From Gammaproteobacteria bacterium (GTDB taxonomy: Bacteria; Pseudomonadota; Gammaproteobacteria; Steroidobacterales; Steroidobacteraceae), in the NCBI GenBank assembly GCA_028293765.1, contig JAQGOG010000165.1, positions 1 to 54,194 of the forward strand: a stretch of DNA of 54,194 nucleotides, written 5' to 3'. Shown in pieces: positions 31,699 through 39,429 of this stretch (positions are counted from its first letter, which is position 1; every line of letters starts with the position of its first letter). Made by a program: the position numbers and the translations under genes. A model generated the notes under the pieces. It ran no database searches and was not told the origin of the DNA. It saw only the letters and a program-made list of their open reading frames with translations.

Positions 31699-33429
31699 AT
31701 GCTCACTCATCTGCAAATACGCGACTTCGCCATCATCGATGCCATCGAGCTCGAGTTGCGCCCAGGACTGACCGTGCTCACCGGAGAGACGGGAGCGGGA
31801 AAGTCGATCCTTGTGGACGCGCTGCAGCTGTTGGCGGGCGGCCGCGCCGGTGCGGAAGTGGTCCGACACGGGTCGGAGCGCGCCGAGATCTCCGGGACGT
31901 TCGACCTGGCGCAGGCCCCGCGTGAACTGAAGCAGTGGCTCGAAGAGCAGTCAGTGAGTGGCGGCGAGGACCTCATCATTCGGCGCGTCGTTTCGGCGGA
32001 CGGTCGCTCACGCGCCTATCTCAACGGGCAGTCCGTGCCTCTACAGCTGTTGCGCGAGGCCGGAAATATCCTCATCGATATTCACGGCCAGCACGAATTC
32101 CAATCGCTCATGCGCAGCGCCGCGCAGCGCGAGCTCCTCGATGGTTATGGGCGGCAGGAGTCGCTCACCGCGCAAGTCGGCATCGCACACCGCGTCTGGC
32201 TCGAGCTGCTCAACCGGACACTCGAGCTGGAAACGAAGGCCCGCGACCGTGACGCGAAGCTCGACATGCTGCGCTATCAGGTGCATGAGCTCAACGCTCT
32301 GCAATTGAAGGAAGGCGAAGTCGCGAGTCTCCTTGAAGAGCGGTCCCGACTGACGAACCGAGGTCGGCTCGCGGACGGGGCGCAGACCGCCTTGCAGCAG
32401 CTTTATGAGAATGAGGAAGGGAGTGCGCATGCGGGCGTAAGTCGCGCGCTGCAGGCTTTGAAGGGGCTCGCGTCCGTAGATCCGAGGCTCGCCTCCGTGG
32501 TGCCCCTGGTAGAAGAAGCGTCGATCCAGATTCGAGAGGCGGCGCGGGAGTTAGAGCACTACCGCGAGAGCCTCGACATCGACTCGGCCCGGCAGGACGA
32601 AGTCGAGAGACGATTGTCTGCTATCGAAGAGCTAGCGCGTAAGAATCGCGTGACGCCGGCGGAGCTCGTGGAGCGCGCGACTCAGCTCGCGGCGGAACTC
32701 GAGGCGTTGGAGCGTGCGGATCTCGACTTGGCCGTTCTTCGCAAGGATCTGGCCAACGCGCTCGAGAGCTATCGCGTGCAGGCTCAACAGCTCTCTGCGC
32801 GGCGAGTAACCACGGGCCGGGCGCTCGCAAAAGACATCACTACGCGCATGCAGACGCTGGGAATGTCGGGCGGGCGGTTCCAGGTTGAGGTTGCGCAGGA
32901 CGGTAACGCGGATCCCACGCAACATGGCATTGACCAGATCGAATTCCGCGTCACTGCCAATCCGGGGCAGCCACTTCGCGCGTTGGCGAAGGTTGCTTCC
33001 GGTGGCGAATTGTCACGGCTGTCACTCGCCGTGCAGGTGTCCTGCGCCGCGCGCGAGACGCGCTGTATGGTGTTCGATGAAGTCGACTCGGGTATCGGCG
33101 GCGCGGTCGCTGAGATCGTCGGTCGGGAGCTGCGAGCGCTCGGCACGCGCGGACAGGTGTTGTGCGTCACCCACCTGCCGCAGGTGGCGTCGCAGGGACA
33201 CCACCATCTTCGGGTTACGAAGCTGACGGACGGGCGCACTACGCGCACTGCCCTCACCGAGCTTACCGCTCAGGACCGTGTGGAAGAGCTCGCCCGCATG
33301 CTCGGGGGGATCGAAGTGACGGCCAAGGCGCGTGAGCATGCGAAAGAGATGCTTAAGGTCGCCTCGGACGACACGACCGGGGATACCCGGCGGCAGCCGC
33401 GACCGTCGGTGTCGTCGAAGCGTCGTTAG
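31699..33429 (+). CDS. recN: DNA repair protein RecN (SMC-like ATPase)
   Basis: An SMC-like protein that acts at double-strand breaks. The 576 residues have the N-terminal ATPase half with MLTHLQIRDFAIIDAIELEL and Walker A GETGAGKS (29-36). A central coiled coil follows (about 150-370), and the C-terminal half has the ABC signature SGGELSRLSLAVQV, Walker B MVFDEVDSGIGG and VLCVTHLPQVAS. It follows nadK by 113 bases. No good LexA box was found upstream. Confidence 0.97.
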   Translation: MLTHLQIRDFAIIDAIELELRPGLTVLTGETGAGKSILVDALQLLAGGRAGAEVVRHGSERAEISGTFDLAQAPRELKQWLEEQSVSGGEDLIIRRVVSADGRSRAYLNGQSVPLQLLREAGNILIDIHGQHEFQSLMRSAAQRELLDGYGRQESLTAQVGIAHRVWLELLNRTLELETKARDRDAKLDMLRYQVHELNALQLKEGEVASLLEERSRLTNRGRLADGAQTALQQLYENEEGSAHAGVSRALQALKGLASVDPRLASVVPLVEEASIQIREAARELEHYRESLDIDSARQDEVERRLSAIEELARKNRVTPAELVERATQLAAELEALERADLDLAVLRKDLANALESYRVQAQQLSARRVTTGRALAKDITTRMQTLGMSGGRFQVEVAQDGNADPTQHGIDQIEFRVTANPGQPLRALAKVASGGELSRLSLAVQVSCAARETRCMVFDEVDSGIGGAVAEIVGRELRALGTRGQVLCVTHLPQVASQGHHHLRVTKLTDGRTTRTALTELTAQDRVEELARMLGGIEVTAKAREHAKEMLKVASDDTTGDTRRQPRPSVSSKRR

Positions 33430-33480
33430 GATCTCGGCCGCGGGGTCGATATACGATCGGTCCGCCGGCAGCTGGCGTTG

Positions 33481-33522
33481 AGGTCGTCACGGACGCGCCC
33501 GCCGCACGCCTCTTGACGACCT
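33481..33522. terminator. Possible bidirectional terminator between recN and fur
   Basis: AGGTCGTCA (33481-33489) and TGACGACCT (33514-33522) form a perfect 9-bp inverted repeat with a 24-base GC-rich loop in the 100-base gap between the convergent recN and fur genes. There is no long T-tract on either side, so the call rests on position and palindrome. Confidence 0.35.
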
Positions 33523-33529
33523 TCAGTTA

Positions 33530-33994
33530 CTAATTGTTCTTCTTGCCGCGGTATTGGCAATCGGTCCGGCGGCAGTTCCCGTACATAATGAGCGAGTGGT
33601 CCCGGATGGCGAATCCGAGCCGCTGCGCCACGGCGTTCTGCCGCTCTTCAATCCCCGAATCCATGAACTCTTCGACTCGGCCGCAGTCCAGACACACGAT
33701 GTGATCGTGATGAGTGCCCTGGTTGAGCTCGAAGACCGCCATGCCATCCTCGAAGTGATGGCGCGTGACGAGGCCGGCCGCTTCGAACTGCGTCAGGACG
33801 CGATAAACGGTAGCGAGCCCGATATCCTCGTTCGAATCGAGGAGCGTACGATAGATGTCTTCGGCCGAAAGATGGCGCGCGGTGGTGCTGCTCTCGAGAA
33901 TCTCGAGAATTTTCAGCCGCGGCAGCGTCACCTTCAGACCGGCTTTACGAAGGTCCTTGCCTTCCACGGATGTCTCCAGCGGGCTCGCCTGCAC
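33530..33994 (-). CDS. fur: Ferric uptake regulator Fur
   Basis: An iron-responsive dimeric repressor. The 154 residues have the winged-helix DNA-binding half (LKVTLPRLKILEILE; HLSAEDIYRTLLDSNEDIGLATVYRVLTQFEAAGLV) and the metal-binding half (GTHHDHIVCLDCGRVEEFMD, about residues 92-111), with a second cysteine pair near the C-terminus (CRRTDC) for structural zinc. It diverges from bamE with a gap of about 90 bases, the classical fur/bamE arrangement. Confidence 0.97.
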   Translation of the reverse strand: MQASPLETSVEGKDLRKAGLKVTLPRLKILEILESSTTARHLSAEDIYRTLLDSNEDIGLATVYRVLTQFEAAGLVTRHHFEDGMAVFELNQGTHHDHIVCLDCGRVEEFMDSGIEERQNAVAQRLGFAIRDHSLIMYGNCRRTDCQYRGKKNN

Positions 33995-34088
33995 ACGGCG
34001 TGGGCTGCGGCGAGTCGCGATCAGGTATTATGCGCCGAAATAGTATCCCCGAGCAGACTTGCATGCGACCAGCGAGGCAGTGTCACCA

Positions 34089-34463
34089 GTGAATCATTCC
34101 GTTTCCCGCGGCTTGGCCATCGGCCTCCTGCTGCTCGCCACGACGGGTTGTGTCTATCGGATGAATATCCAGCAGGGTAACTTCCTCGAGGGACGTACCG
34201 TGGACCAGCTGCAGGTCGGCATGACCCGCAGCCAGGTGCGCTACCTCCTCGGCACACCCATGGTGCCGAACGCGTTCGACAAGGAGCGCTGGGACTATCT
34301 GTACTACTTCAAGAAAGGCCGCCTGCGCCGGCCGGAAGAGCGGCACCTGATCGTGTACTTCAAGGAAGAGAAGGTCGCGAAATTCGAGCGCAACAACGTG
34401 CCGGAATCGGCACCGCTCGGCCCGGACGAAGGCGCGCCGATCGCGAAGTTCCCGAAGATCTAG
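34089..34463 (+). CDS. bamE: Outer membrane protein assembly factor BamE (lipoprotein)
   Basis: A small lipoprotein of the BAM complex that inserts beta-barrel proteins. From a GTG at 34089 the protein has 124 aa. A 20-residue signal peptide ends LLLLATTG before the lipidated Cys (a slightly atypical lipobox), followed by VYRMNIQQGNFLEGRTVDQLQVGMTRSQVRYLLGTPM, the SmpA/OmlA fold. The frame opens at TTG 34059. The GTG was chosen for signal-peptide length. A nine-codon mini-ORF (34063-34092) overlaps this start. Confidence 0.93.
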   Translation: MNHSVSRGLAIGLLLLATTGCVYRMNIQQGNFLEGRTVDQLQVGMTRSQVRYLLGTPMVPNAFDKERWDYLYYFKKGRLRRPEERHLIVYFKEEKVAKFERNNVPESAPLGPDEGAPIAKFPKI

Positions 34464-34636
34464 GCGGTCGCGTTGCGGGTAGGCCTGTGCTCGGGGCAAT
34501 CCGTCGGGTTCCGCAAGCCGACCGCAGACACTCCTGTTCCTGCTTCTGCGGGACCGACCAGCGCTCGACGCTGGCGCCAGGCGCCGCCTTCAAGCGTTTG
34601 CGGAATCCAAGCCCGTACGTGAATCGCGCAGACGGC

Positions 34637-34999
34637 CTACCGCGGCTTGCGCTGCATTGGCTTTGATCGTCGGTCGCGCTTTACTCGCTCACGGCGTCGT
34701 TCGCGAGGATCGCTGCGCAGCGGCCTATAGATCTCGACCCGGTCGCCGTCCGCTGGTACGTCCTGCCGGTCTCGCAGCTCGCCGAAGATGCCAACAGGCG
34801 CGGTGTCCCACGGCACGTCCGGCGTGTCCGCGTTCTTCCCATCCAACGTCGACCCTCCTTCCGCGATCAGACGGGCCGCCGCAAGCGCGTCGGCAATGGT
34901 CGCCTGGGCGGGCAGATCTACGGTCCACAGGTGTTGCCGCTCGCGCATGGCATAAGCCACCACACACTGCTTGCGCCCGGACGTAGTGGCGGGGCTCAC
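34637..34999 (-). CDS. rnfH: RnfH family protein (UPF0125)
   Basis: A ubiquitin-like-fold protein of unknown biochemical role that is nearly always paired with ratA. The core runs CVVAYAMRERQHLWTVDLPAQATIADALAAARL and then VGIFGELRDRQDVPADGDRVEIYRPLRSDPRERRR, matching the RnfH family. The tail is very basic. No ATG is available: the GTG at 34999 gives 120 aa and the best alignment, while a GTG at 35053 would add 18 residues. It is convergent with bamE across a 173-base gap with no convincing element. Confidence 0.85.
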   Translation of the reverse strand: MSPATTSGRKQCVVAYAMRERQHLWTVDLPAQATIADALAAARLIAEGGSTLDGKNADTPDVPWDTAPVGIFGELRDRQDVPADGDRVEIYRPLRSDPRERRRERVKRDRRSKPMQRKPR

Positions 35000-35089
35000 A
35001 GCCCCTGCCGCGCCCACGGCCTCAATCGCAAGCAGTGCGCGGCACCACGGCACTCGTTTGCACAGGCGGCCTTGGCCATCGCTACGAAC

Positions 35090-35518
35090 TCATGGCTGCG
35101 CCCGAGCGCGCGCGACGAACGCGTCCACGAGCGACGCGGCAGTTTCCGCAAACTTCTGCTCGAACAGCAGTCCCGACAGTGAGTTCTTGAACGCGAACCG
35201 CATCGTGAGGTCCGCACGGCAGCCCTCATCCCCTATCGGGGTGAGCAGCCATTCGCCCTCCAGCATGCGAAACGGACCGCTGACGAGATGCATGACGATG
35301 CGGCGATCGGCCTCGAGCTCATTGCGCGTAGTGAACTCGCCCACCAACAGCCCGCGCTTTACGCCGATGGTCGCGACGATCTCCCGTTCCGAGCGTGACT
35401 GCACCTTCGAGTGCGTGCACCAGGGAAGGAAGTGCGGGTAACTCTCAATATCGTTGATGAGCCCGAACAGCAGACCCGGCGGCTTGCCGACGAGCGCCGA
35501 GTGCTTGACCTCTCTCAT
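35090..35518 (-). CDS. ratA: START/Coq10-type protein RatA
   Basis: A 142-residue SRPBCC/START-fold protein related to mitochondrial Coq10 (ubiquinone binding). In E. coli it has been described as a toxin that blocks 70S assembly. Visible family features are MREVKHSALVGKPPGLLFGLINDIESYPHFLPWC (1-34) and the C-terminal FKNSLSGLLFEQKFAETAASLVDAFVARA. I chose ATG 35518. The open frame extends to 35596 into repeat-like sequence. It lies upstream of rnfH and diverges from smpB. Confidence 0.92.
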   Translation of the reverse strand: MREVKHSALVGKPPGLLFGLINDIESYPHFLPWCTHSKVQSRSEREIVATIGVKRGLLVGEFTTRNELEADRRIVMHLVSGPFRMLEGEWLLTPIGDEGCRADLTMRFAFKNSLSGLLFEQKFAETAASLVDAFVARARAQP

Positions 35519-35598
35519 GACGAGATTGTACTTCGATGTGAGCGGAAAGTGACCTGCGGCCCTTGCCGCAGCCAATCCACAGTCCGTTTGAGACACGG

Positions 35599-35680
35599 GG
35601 CTGCGCGCCCCGGGCTGCGCGCCGCGGGCTGCGCGCCCCGGGCAAAAAGGCGTGACTTTTGCCCGCGAGCGGGCCAGTGG
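35599..35680 (+). repeat. Three 14-bp tandem repeats plus dispersed repeat, copy 4 (ratA-smpB)
   Basis: GGCTGCGCGCCCCG occurs three times in tandem (35599-35612, 35613-35626 with one change, 35627-35640). It runs straight into the middle hairpin module GCAAAAAGGCGTGACTTTTGC (35642-35662) and the right module GCGAGCGGGCCAGT (35665-35678) of the dispersed element. The left module is missing. It lies in the divergent ratA/smpB promoter region. Confidence 0.65.
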
Positions 35681-35784
35681 TCCTCGACTTATCGCGTCGT
35701 CCCGCGCACCTTTAAGAGGCGGCGAGCGCCTCCATACAGGCTTCGGTACAATCCCGCACCAAAACGCATCCGCCCTCCCGTTCC

Positions 35785-36255
35785 ATGGCCAAACCCGCAG
35801 AAACTCCCCGTCTCATTGCCGAGAACCGCAAGGCGCGCTTCGACTATTTCATCGAGGAGCGCTACGAGGCAGGCCTCGTGCTGCAAGGCTGGGAAGTGAA
35901 GTCGATGCGAGCGGGACGGGCGCAACTGAAAGAGGCTTACGTCTACCTCAAAGGCGGCGCGGCGTACCTGTTCGGGGCGCATCTTTCACCGCTCGCGTCC
36001 TCGTCCACGCACGTCGTCGCCGACCCGATCCGAACCCGCAAGCTGCTGCTCAACAAAAAGGAGTTGGACGACCTCGCCGGCTCCGTGGAACAGGACGGCT
36101 ATACGCTGGTGCCGCTGGAGCTCTATTGGAAAGCGGGCCGCGCGAAACTGCAGATCGGGCTCGCCAAGGGCAAGAAGCAGCACGATAAGCGCGCCGTGGA
36201 AAAAGACCGCGACTGGCAGCGCGACAAGCACCGCCTGATGAAACTTCGCCGCTGA
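35785..36255 (+). CDS. smpB: SsrA-binding protein SmpB
   Basis: Binds tmRNA and places it in the decoding centre of stalled ribosomes. The 156 residues show the OB-fold core ([38 protein letters not shown], about 11-48; [19 protein letters not shown]) and the basic C-terminal tail ([26 protein letters not shown]). The start is ATG, beginning [10 protein letters not shown]. Its RNA partner gene ssrA starts 222 bases downstream. The gap between them holds no gene that I can support. Confidence 0.97.
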   Translation: MAKPAETPRLIAENRKARFDYFIEERYEAGLVLQGWEVKSMRAGRAQLKEAYVYLKGGAAYLFGAHLSPLASSSTHVVADPIRTRKLLLNKKELDDLAGSVEQDGYTLVPLELYWKAGRAKLQIGLAKGKKQHDKRAVEKDRDWQRDKHRLMKLRR

Positions 36256-36566
36256 GCGACGCTGCTCCGCAGGACCTCGACTCTCTACGTCCTGAAGCAC
36301 GCCCTGAAGTACGCCGCATCTGGTGCGCCAGCCCGCGCTGCGCGCAACGCAAATCATGCGGAGCGGCGCTAATGGGCTTGGGGCAGCGCTACCGCGCGCT
36401 CAGCGGGTCCAAGCTGCAGCGCGACGGGACAGCCCGCGCATGGGCGGCGGTCTTGAGGTATCATAGCGTTGACCATTGGGGGCGACCGGATTCGACGTGG
36501 GTTTGCGAACCTTCAAGGGCGTACCGAGGTGTAGGGCCCTCGTTAATCACTCTGCAAATCATAGTT

Positions 36567-36599
36567 GCCAACGACGACAACTACGCTCTAGCTGCCTAA
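36567..36599 (+). other. ssrA: tmRNA proteolysis-tag reading frame
   Basis: Encodes ANDDNYALAA followed by TAA, one residue different from the E. coli tag ANDENYALAA. The terminal ALAA is the degron recognised by ClpXP and related proteases. It is part of the tmRNA, not an independent gene. Confidence 0.95.
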
Positions 36600-36811
36600 A
36601 CGCAGCTGACCTCTGACCAGCTCGTGCCTATGCGACTGAATCAGGGGACGCGTTCATAGGATCGCGTGCCGGCGTGCTACAGGCCGGTGCGTTAAGAGTT
36701 ACTGCAGCTGGCGTCGTGTTTTCCCTGCCCGTCGGGTAGTGCGGCGTAAGAAACAATGACTGGCTACGTACGTAGATCTTGATGTCTAGCGCTTGCGGAC
36801 GGGGGTTCGAT

Positions 36812-37104
36812 CAATGGGTCGCGTCAATCCGTGAGGATTGACTGAAAACGGAGCTCACATCGGTGAAACCTGACGGCGCTCTCTCACGAGAGCGGCATGG
36901 CAACGCCGAGGGGTAGGAAGAGGGCCAACTTCAGGCCTGCCCTGTAGAGACTCATAGACTCGCCGACGGCTTTGGGCCCGGGGCGAGCACTAGGATCCAA
37001 GCTGATTCGATCAGTTGGATAACACGCTCCGCATCCACGCGCTCGCAAGAGCGTCGCGGATGAAGGCATAGTCCAGCCCGCTTCGAAAGTCGCGGAATGT
37101 GCTG
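36812..37104 (+). mobile_element. Group I intron (IC3-like) inserted in the tmRNA T-loop
   Basis: The 5' exon ends in T (36811) and the intron ends in G (37104), the group I splice-site rule. P1 can form between exon CGAT (36808-36811) and intron GTCG (36818-36821), giving the expected U-G pair at the splice site. P2 is a perfect 8-bp stem with a GTGA tetraloop (36823-36842). Core blocks ATGGCAACGCCGAG (36897-36910), GTAGAGACT (36944-36952) and GAAGGCATAGTCCAG (37062-37076) are nearly identical to those I recall from the Azoarcus tRNA-Ile intron. GACT and AGTC in the last two form P7. The intron is ORF-less. Confidence 0.9.
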
Positions 37105-37127
37105 TCCCCCCGCCTCCACCAGATGAG

Positions 37128-37153
37128 GGTTCCCGGCCACCGGGCCGGGAACC
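37128..37153 (+). terminator. Hairpin just downstream of the tmRNA 3' end
   Basis: GGTTCCCGGCC (37128-37138) and GGCCGGGAACC (37143-37153) form a perfect 11-bp stem around ACCG, six bases after the encoded CCA. Position and strength suggest the ssrA terminator or a 3'-processing signal. There is no clear T-run after it. It separates ssrA from the endonuclease gene. Confidence 0.55.
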
Positions 37154-37278
37154 ACCACCTGCTCCATTTGGCATTCTCAACGAAGACGCAATCACTGCGG
37201 CTCGTCGTTGCCGGCGTTGCTCTATCACTTCGACCACAATACGACCGCGAGCCATCGGCTCTCAGCAGCTGTGCGTCC

Positions 37279-37720
37279 ATGAAAATGCTCGCAGACATCG
37301 ATGCGGCTCATGTGGCGGGCATCATTGATGGCGAGGGAACGATTACCCTCACCAGAACTCACCGCGGTGAGAACCGTCGACCCGTCGTCAGCATCAGCAG
37401 CACGGAACTACCACTGCTGGCTTATGTCAGATCAATCGTCGGCGCGGGACGAATCACGAGTAAGGCATGCGCTCGACCGCATCGCTCTCCCAGCTTCGCC
37501 TACACCGTAACGAGCCGCCAGACATTATCGCTATTAGCCCACCAGATTCCTGCGCACCTACAAATCCGAACGTGCATATCCACTGCTGCGTGAATACCTG
37601 CCGGTCACGCCTCGTAACGGGCGTTACACGCCACTACAACGCGCTGCGCGTAAAGATATGGAAGAACGTTTCTTTGCAATTTCAACGCGCGCGGGAACCA
37701 CGAGGCGTGTTGCTCATTAG
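37279..37720 (+). pseudogene. LAGLIDADG homing endonuclease gene, frameshifted
   Basis: From ATG 37279 the frame gives MKMLADIDAAHVAGIIDGEG, with the LAGLIDADG motif AGIIDGEG at residues 13-20, then ITLTRTHRGENRRPVVSISS and IVGAGRITSK, typical of single-motif homing endonucleases. The frame breaks near 37541-37550. The next frame continues RFLRTYKSERAYPLLREYLP and VTPRNGRYTPLQRAARKD up to TAG 37718-37720, the expected C-terminal half. Together they give about 147 residues. The gene lies outside the intron, 157 bases after the tmRNA CCA. A programmed frameshift or sequencing error are alternatives to decay. Confidence 0.8.
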
Positions 37721-37729
37721 CTTTTCACG

Positions 37730-38404
37730 ATGAAGTCAGAAGACACCGAGCCGCACAACCGGCGCACGCGAACGCAAGATGATGCAAACGCTCTCACGGG
37801 TGCGCGCACCCTCACGTCCATCACAGAATTGCGTGATGCCGTAAATGAGTGCAAGCGTTGTCCCTTGTGGAAATCGGCAACGCAGGGCGTTCCCGGAGAG
37901 GGCCTCGCACCCTCCAAATTGATGATGATCGGCGAGGCGCCCGGCGATCAGGAGGACTTACAAGGCCATCCCTTCATCGGGCCCGCTGGCGCAGTGCTCG
38001 ATCGCGCGCTGCAGGACGCGGGGCTCAGTCGCGAGACTGTTTACATCAGTAACGCCGTCAAACACTTTAAATTCGAGCCTCGCGGCAAGCGCAGGCTTCA
38101 CATCAAACCCGCCGCGAGCGAGATCGAAGCGTGTGGCTGGTGGCTCGCCGAAGAATTGCGGTTGGTTGCGCCCAAGCTTGTGATGGCGCTTGGTGGTACA
38201 TCGGCGCGCGCACTGTTAGGTCATCCGGTGACCGTCTCGCAGATGCGCGGCGCGCCGACGCGGTTGACGCCGACGACGCACCTTTGGGTGACGATCCATC
38301 CATCGTTCTTGCTGCGCATCCCAGACGACGTGCAGCGGCGTAACGAATATGCGCGCTTCGTGAATGAGCTCAAAGAAGCACAAGACTGGATCGCAAAAAG
38401 CTAA
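37730..38404 (+). CDS. UdgX-like uracil-DNA glycosylase (family 4-related, Fe-S)
   Basis: A uracil-DNA glycosylase superfamily protein of 224 aa. Motifs: N-terminal CKRC (41-44), motif GEAPGDQED (68-76) with HPFIGPAG (80-87), ISNAVKHFKFEPRGKRRLH (106-124) and HPSFLLR (190-196). The KRRLH segment with His124 is the UdgX-type loop; in mycobacterial UdgX this His becomes covalently linked to uracil-excised DNA. Only three cysteines are visible (41, 44, 135), and a His (112) stands where family 4 enzymes have another Cys. The ATG lies 9 bases after the endonuclease remnant. Confidence 0.82.
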   Translation: MKSEDTEPHNRRTRTQDDANALTGARTLTSITELRDAVNECKRCPLWKSATQGVPGEGLAPSKLMMIGEAPGDQEDLQGHPFIGPAGAVLDRALQDAGLSRETVYISNAVKHFKFEPRGKRRLHIKPAASEIEACGWWLAEELRLVAPKLVMALGGTSARALLGHPVTVSQMRGAPTRLTPTTHLWVTIHPSFLLRIPDDVQRRNEYARFVNELKEAQDWIAKS

Positions 38405-38505
38405 GCAGTAGTTTTTCCCACGCTCGGCGTCGCTAATTGAGCAGGGCCGGAAGCAGCCTCGAGCCAGGGGCGAAAGCCCGCAACGCCTCCCCTGCATTAC
38501 GACTG

Positions 38506-39429
38506 CTACTGCTTCGGCCGCCCATCCAGCGACACCAGCGCGCCATAGAGATCCGGCCGCCGATCGCGGAACACGAACCAGTTGTCCCGCATCTGTGCGG
38601 TGGCGTCCAGGTCGAACGTGGCCGTGAGCACCGCATCGCCCTCCTCCTGCGCCTCGGCAACCTTCGCGCCCATCGGATCCGCAATGAACGACGACCCGTA
38701 GAAGCGGATATAGAGCCCCTCCGGATCCTGTATCGAACGCTCGAGCCCGTACCGATTGGAAGCCACGAGCGGCGTGAGATTCGCGGCCGCCTGCCCCTGC
38801 TGAGTCCGCTGCCAATGCTCGCGCGAGTTCACGGGCAGTGCCGGCGGCGGCTCCGTGCCGATCGCCGTCGGAAAGAAAAGGATCTCCGCTCCGAGCAGCG
38901 CCATGGCGCGCGAAGTCTCCGGAAACCACTGGTCCCAGCAGATGCCCACGCCAATACGCGCGAAACGCGTGTTCCACACCTTGAATCCCGTGTCCCCGGG
39001 GCTGAAGTAACTCTTCTCCTGGTACCCCGGCCCATTCGGAATGTGCGACTTCCGATAGATCCCGAGATTCGTGCCATCCGCGTCTATGATCGCGATCGAG
39101 TTGAAATACGCCGGCCCCGCGTGTTCGAAGAAACTGATCGGCAGCACGACGCCCAATTCGCGCGCCACCGTGCTGAAATGCCGCACGGCCCGGTTGTCCG
39201 CGACACTGCGTGCGAGATTCAGATGGCGCACATCCTGCTCGACACAGAAATACGGTGTCTCGAATAACTCGGGCAGCAGAATGATCTGCGCACCACGCGC
39301 CGCGGCCTCTCTGACGAGGCGCTCGGCCTTCGCGATGTTAGCGTCAGCGTCCCAGCTGCAGGCCATCTGAATTGCAGCAACGCTCACCGGGCGCGGCGCG
39401 CGCCGAAAATGCTCAGGAGGCTTGGACAT
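38506..39429 (-). CDS. aguB: N-carbamoylputrescine amidase (nitrilase superfamily)
   Basis: Probably hydrolyses N-carbamoylputrescine to putrescine, CO2 and ammonia. The 307-residue carbon-nitrogen hydrolase has the catalytic triad Glu54 (LLPELFETPYFC), Lys127 (IYRKSHIPNGPGY) and Cys164 (GVGICWDQWFPE). The WDQWFPE and GPGYQEKSYF segments favour AguB over other nitrilases. No agmatine deiminase gene is nearby in the window. The ATG start overlaps the end of the upstream FAD-oxidase gene by 17 bases, so the two are co-transcribed. Confidence 0.87.
   Translation of the reverse strand: MSKPPEHFRRAPRPVSVAAIQMACSWDADANIAKAERLVREAAARGAQIILLPELFETPYFCVEQDVRHLNLARSVADNRAVRHFSTVARELGVVLPISFFEHAGPAYFNSIAIIDADGTNLGIYRKSHIPNGPGYQEKSYFSPGDTGFKVWNTRFARIGVGICWDQWFPETSRAMALLGAEILFFPTAIGTEPPPALPVNSREHWQRTQQGQAAANLTPLVASNRYGLERSIQDPEGLYIRFYGSSFIADPMGAKVAEAQEEGDAVLTATFDLDATAQMRDNWFVFRDRRPDLYGALVSLDGRPKQ

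Larger units (their letters stand above)
36478..37121 (+). ncRNA. ssrA: Transfer-messenger RNA, interrupted by a group I intron in its T-loop
   Basis: tmRNA rescues stalled ribosomes and tags the nascent peptide. The 5' end GGGGGCG (36478-36484) pairs perfectly, with one G-U, with CGCCTCC (37111-37117), followed by A and CCA (37119-37121). The resume region reads GCC AAC GAC GAC AAC TAC GCT CTA GCT GCC TAA. The T-stem 5' strand GGGGG (36801-36805) and TTCGAT (36806-36811) are cut off from T-CCCCC (37105-37110) by 293 bases. Joining 36811 to 37105 restores T-loop TTCGATT, a 5-bp T-stem and a 351-nt RNA. A possible -10 box TATCAT is at 36459-36464. Confidence 0.93.

Noticed and set aside
36372..36599. 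A 75-codon plus-strand ORF ending in the residues ANDDNYALAA
   Set aside because: It is a read-through of the tmRNA 5' half into its tag frame. The tag is real, but the upstream codons are structured RNA, not a protein gene.
37099..37278. N-terminal extension of the LAGLIDADG frame back to 37099
   Set aside because: These 60 codons cover the tmRNA 3' exon and the following hairpin. The endonuclease homology starts at ATG 37279.
36812..37720. Integrative genetic element using ssrA as attachment site
   Set aside because: An integrase-type insertion would leave a duplicated tmRNA 3' end at both boundaries. The 3' exon occurs only once and there is no integrase gene, so an intron explains the interruption better.
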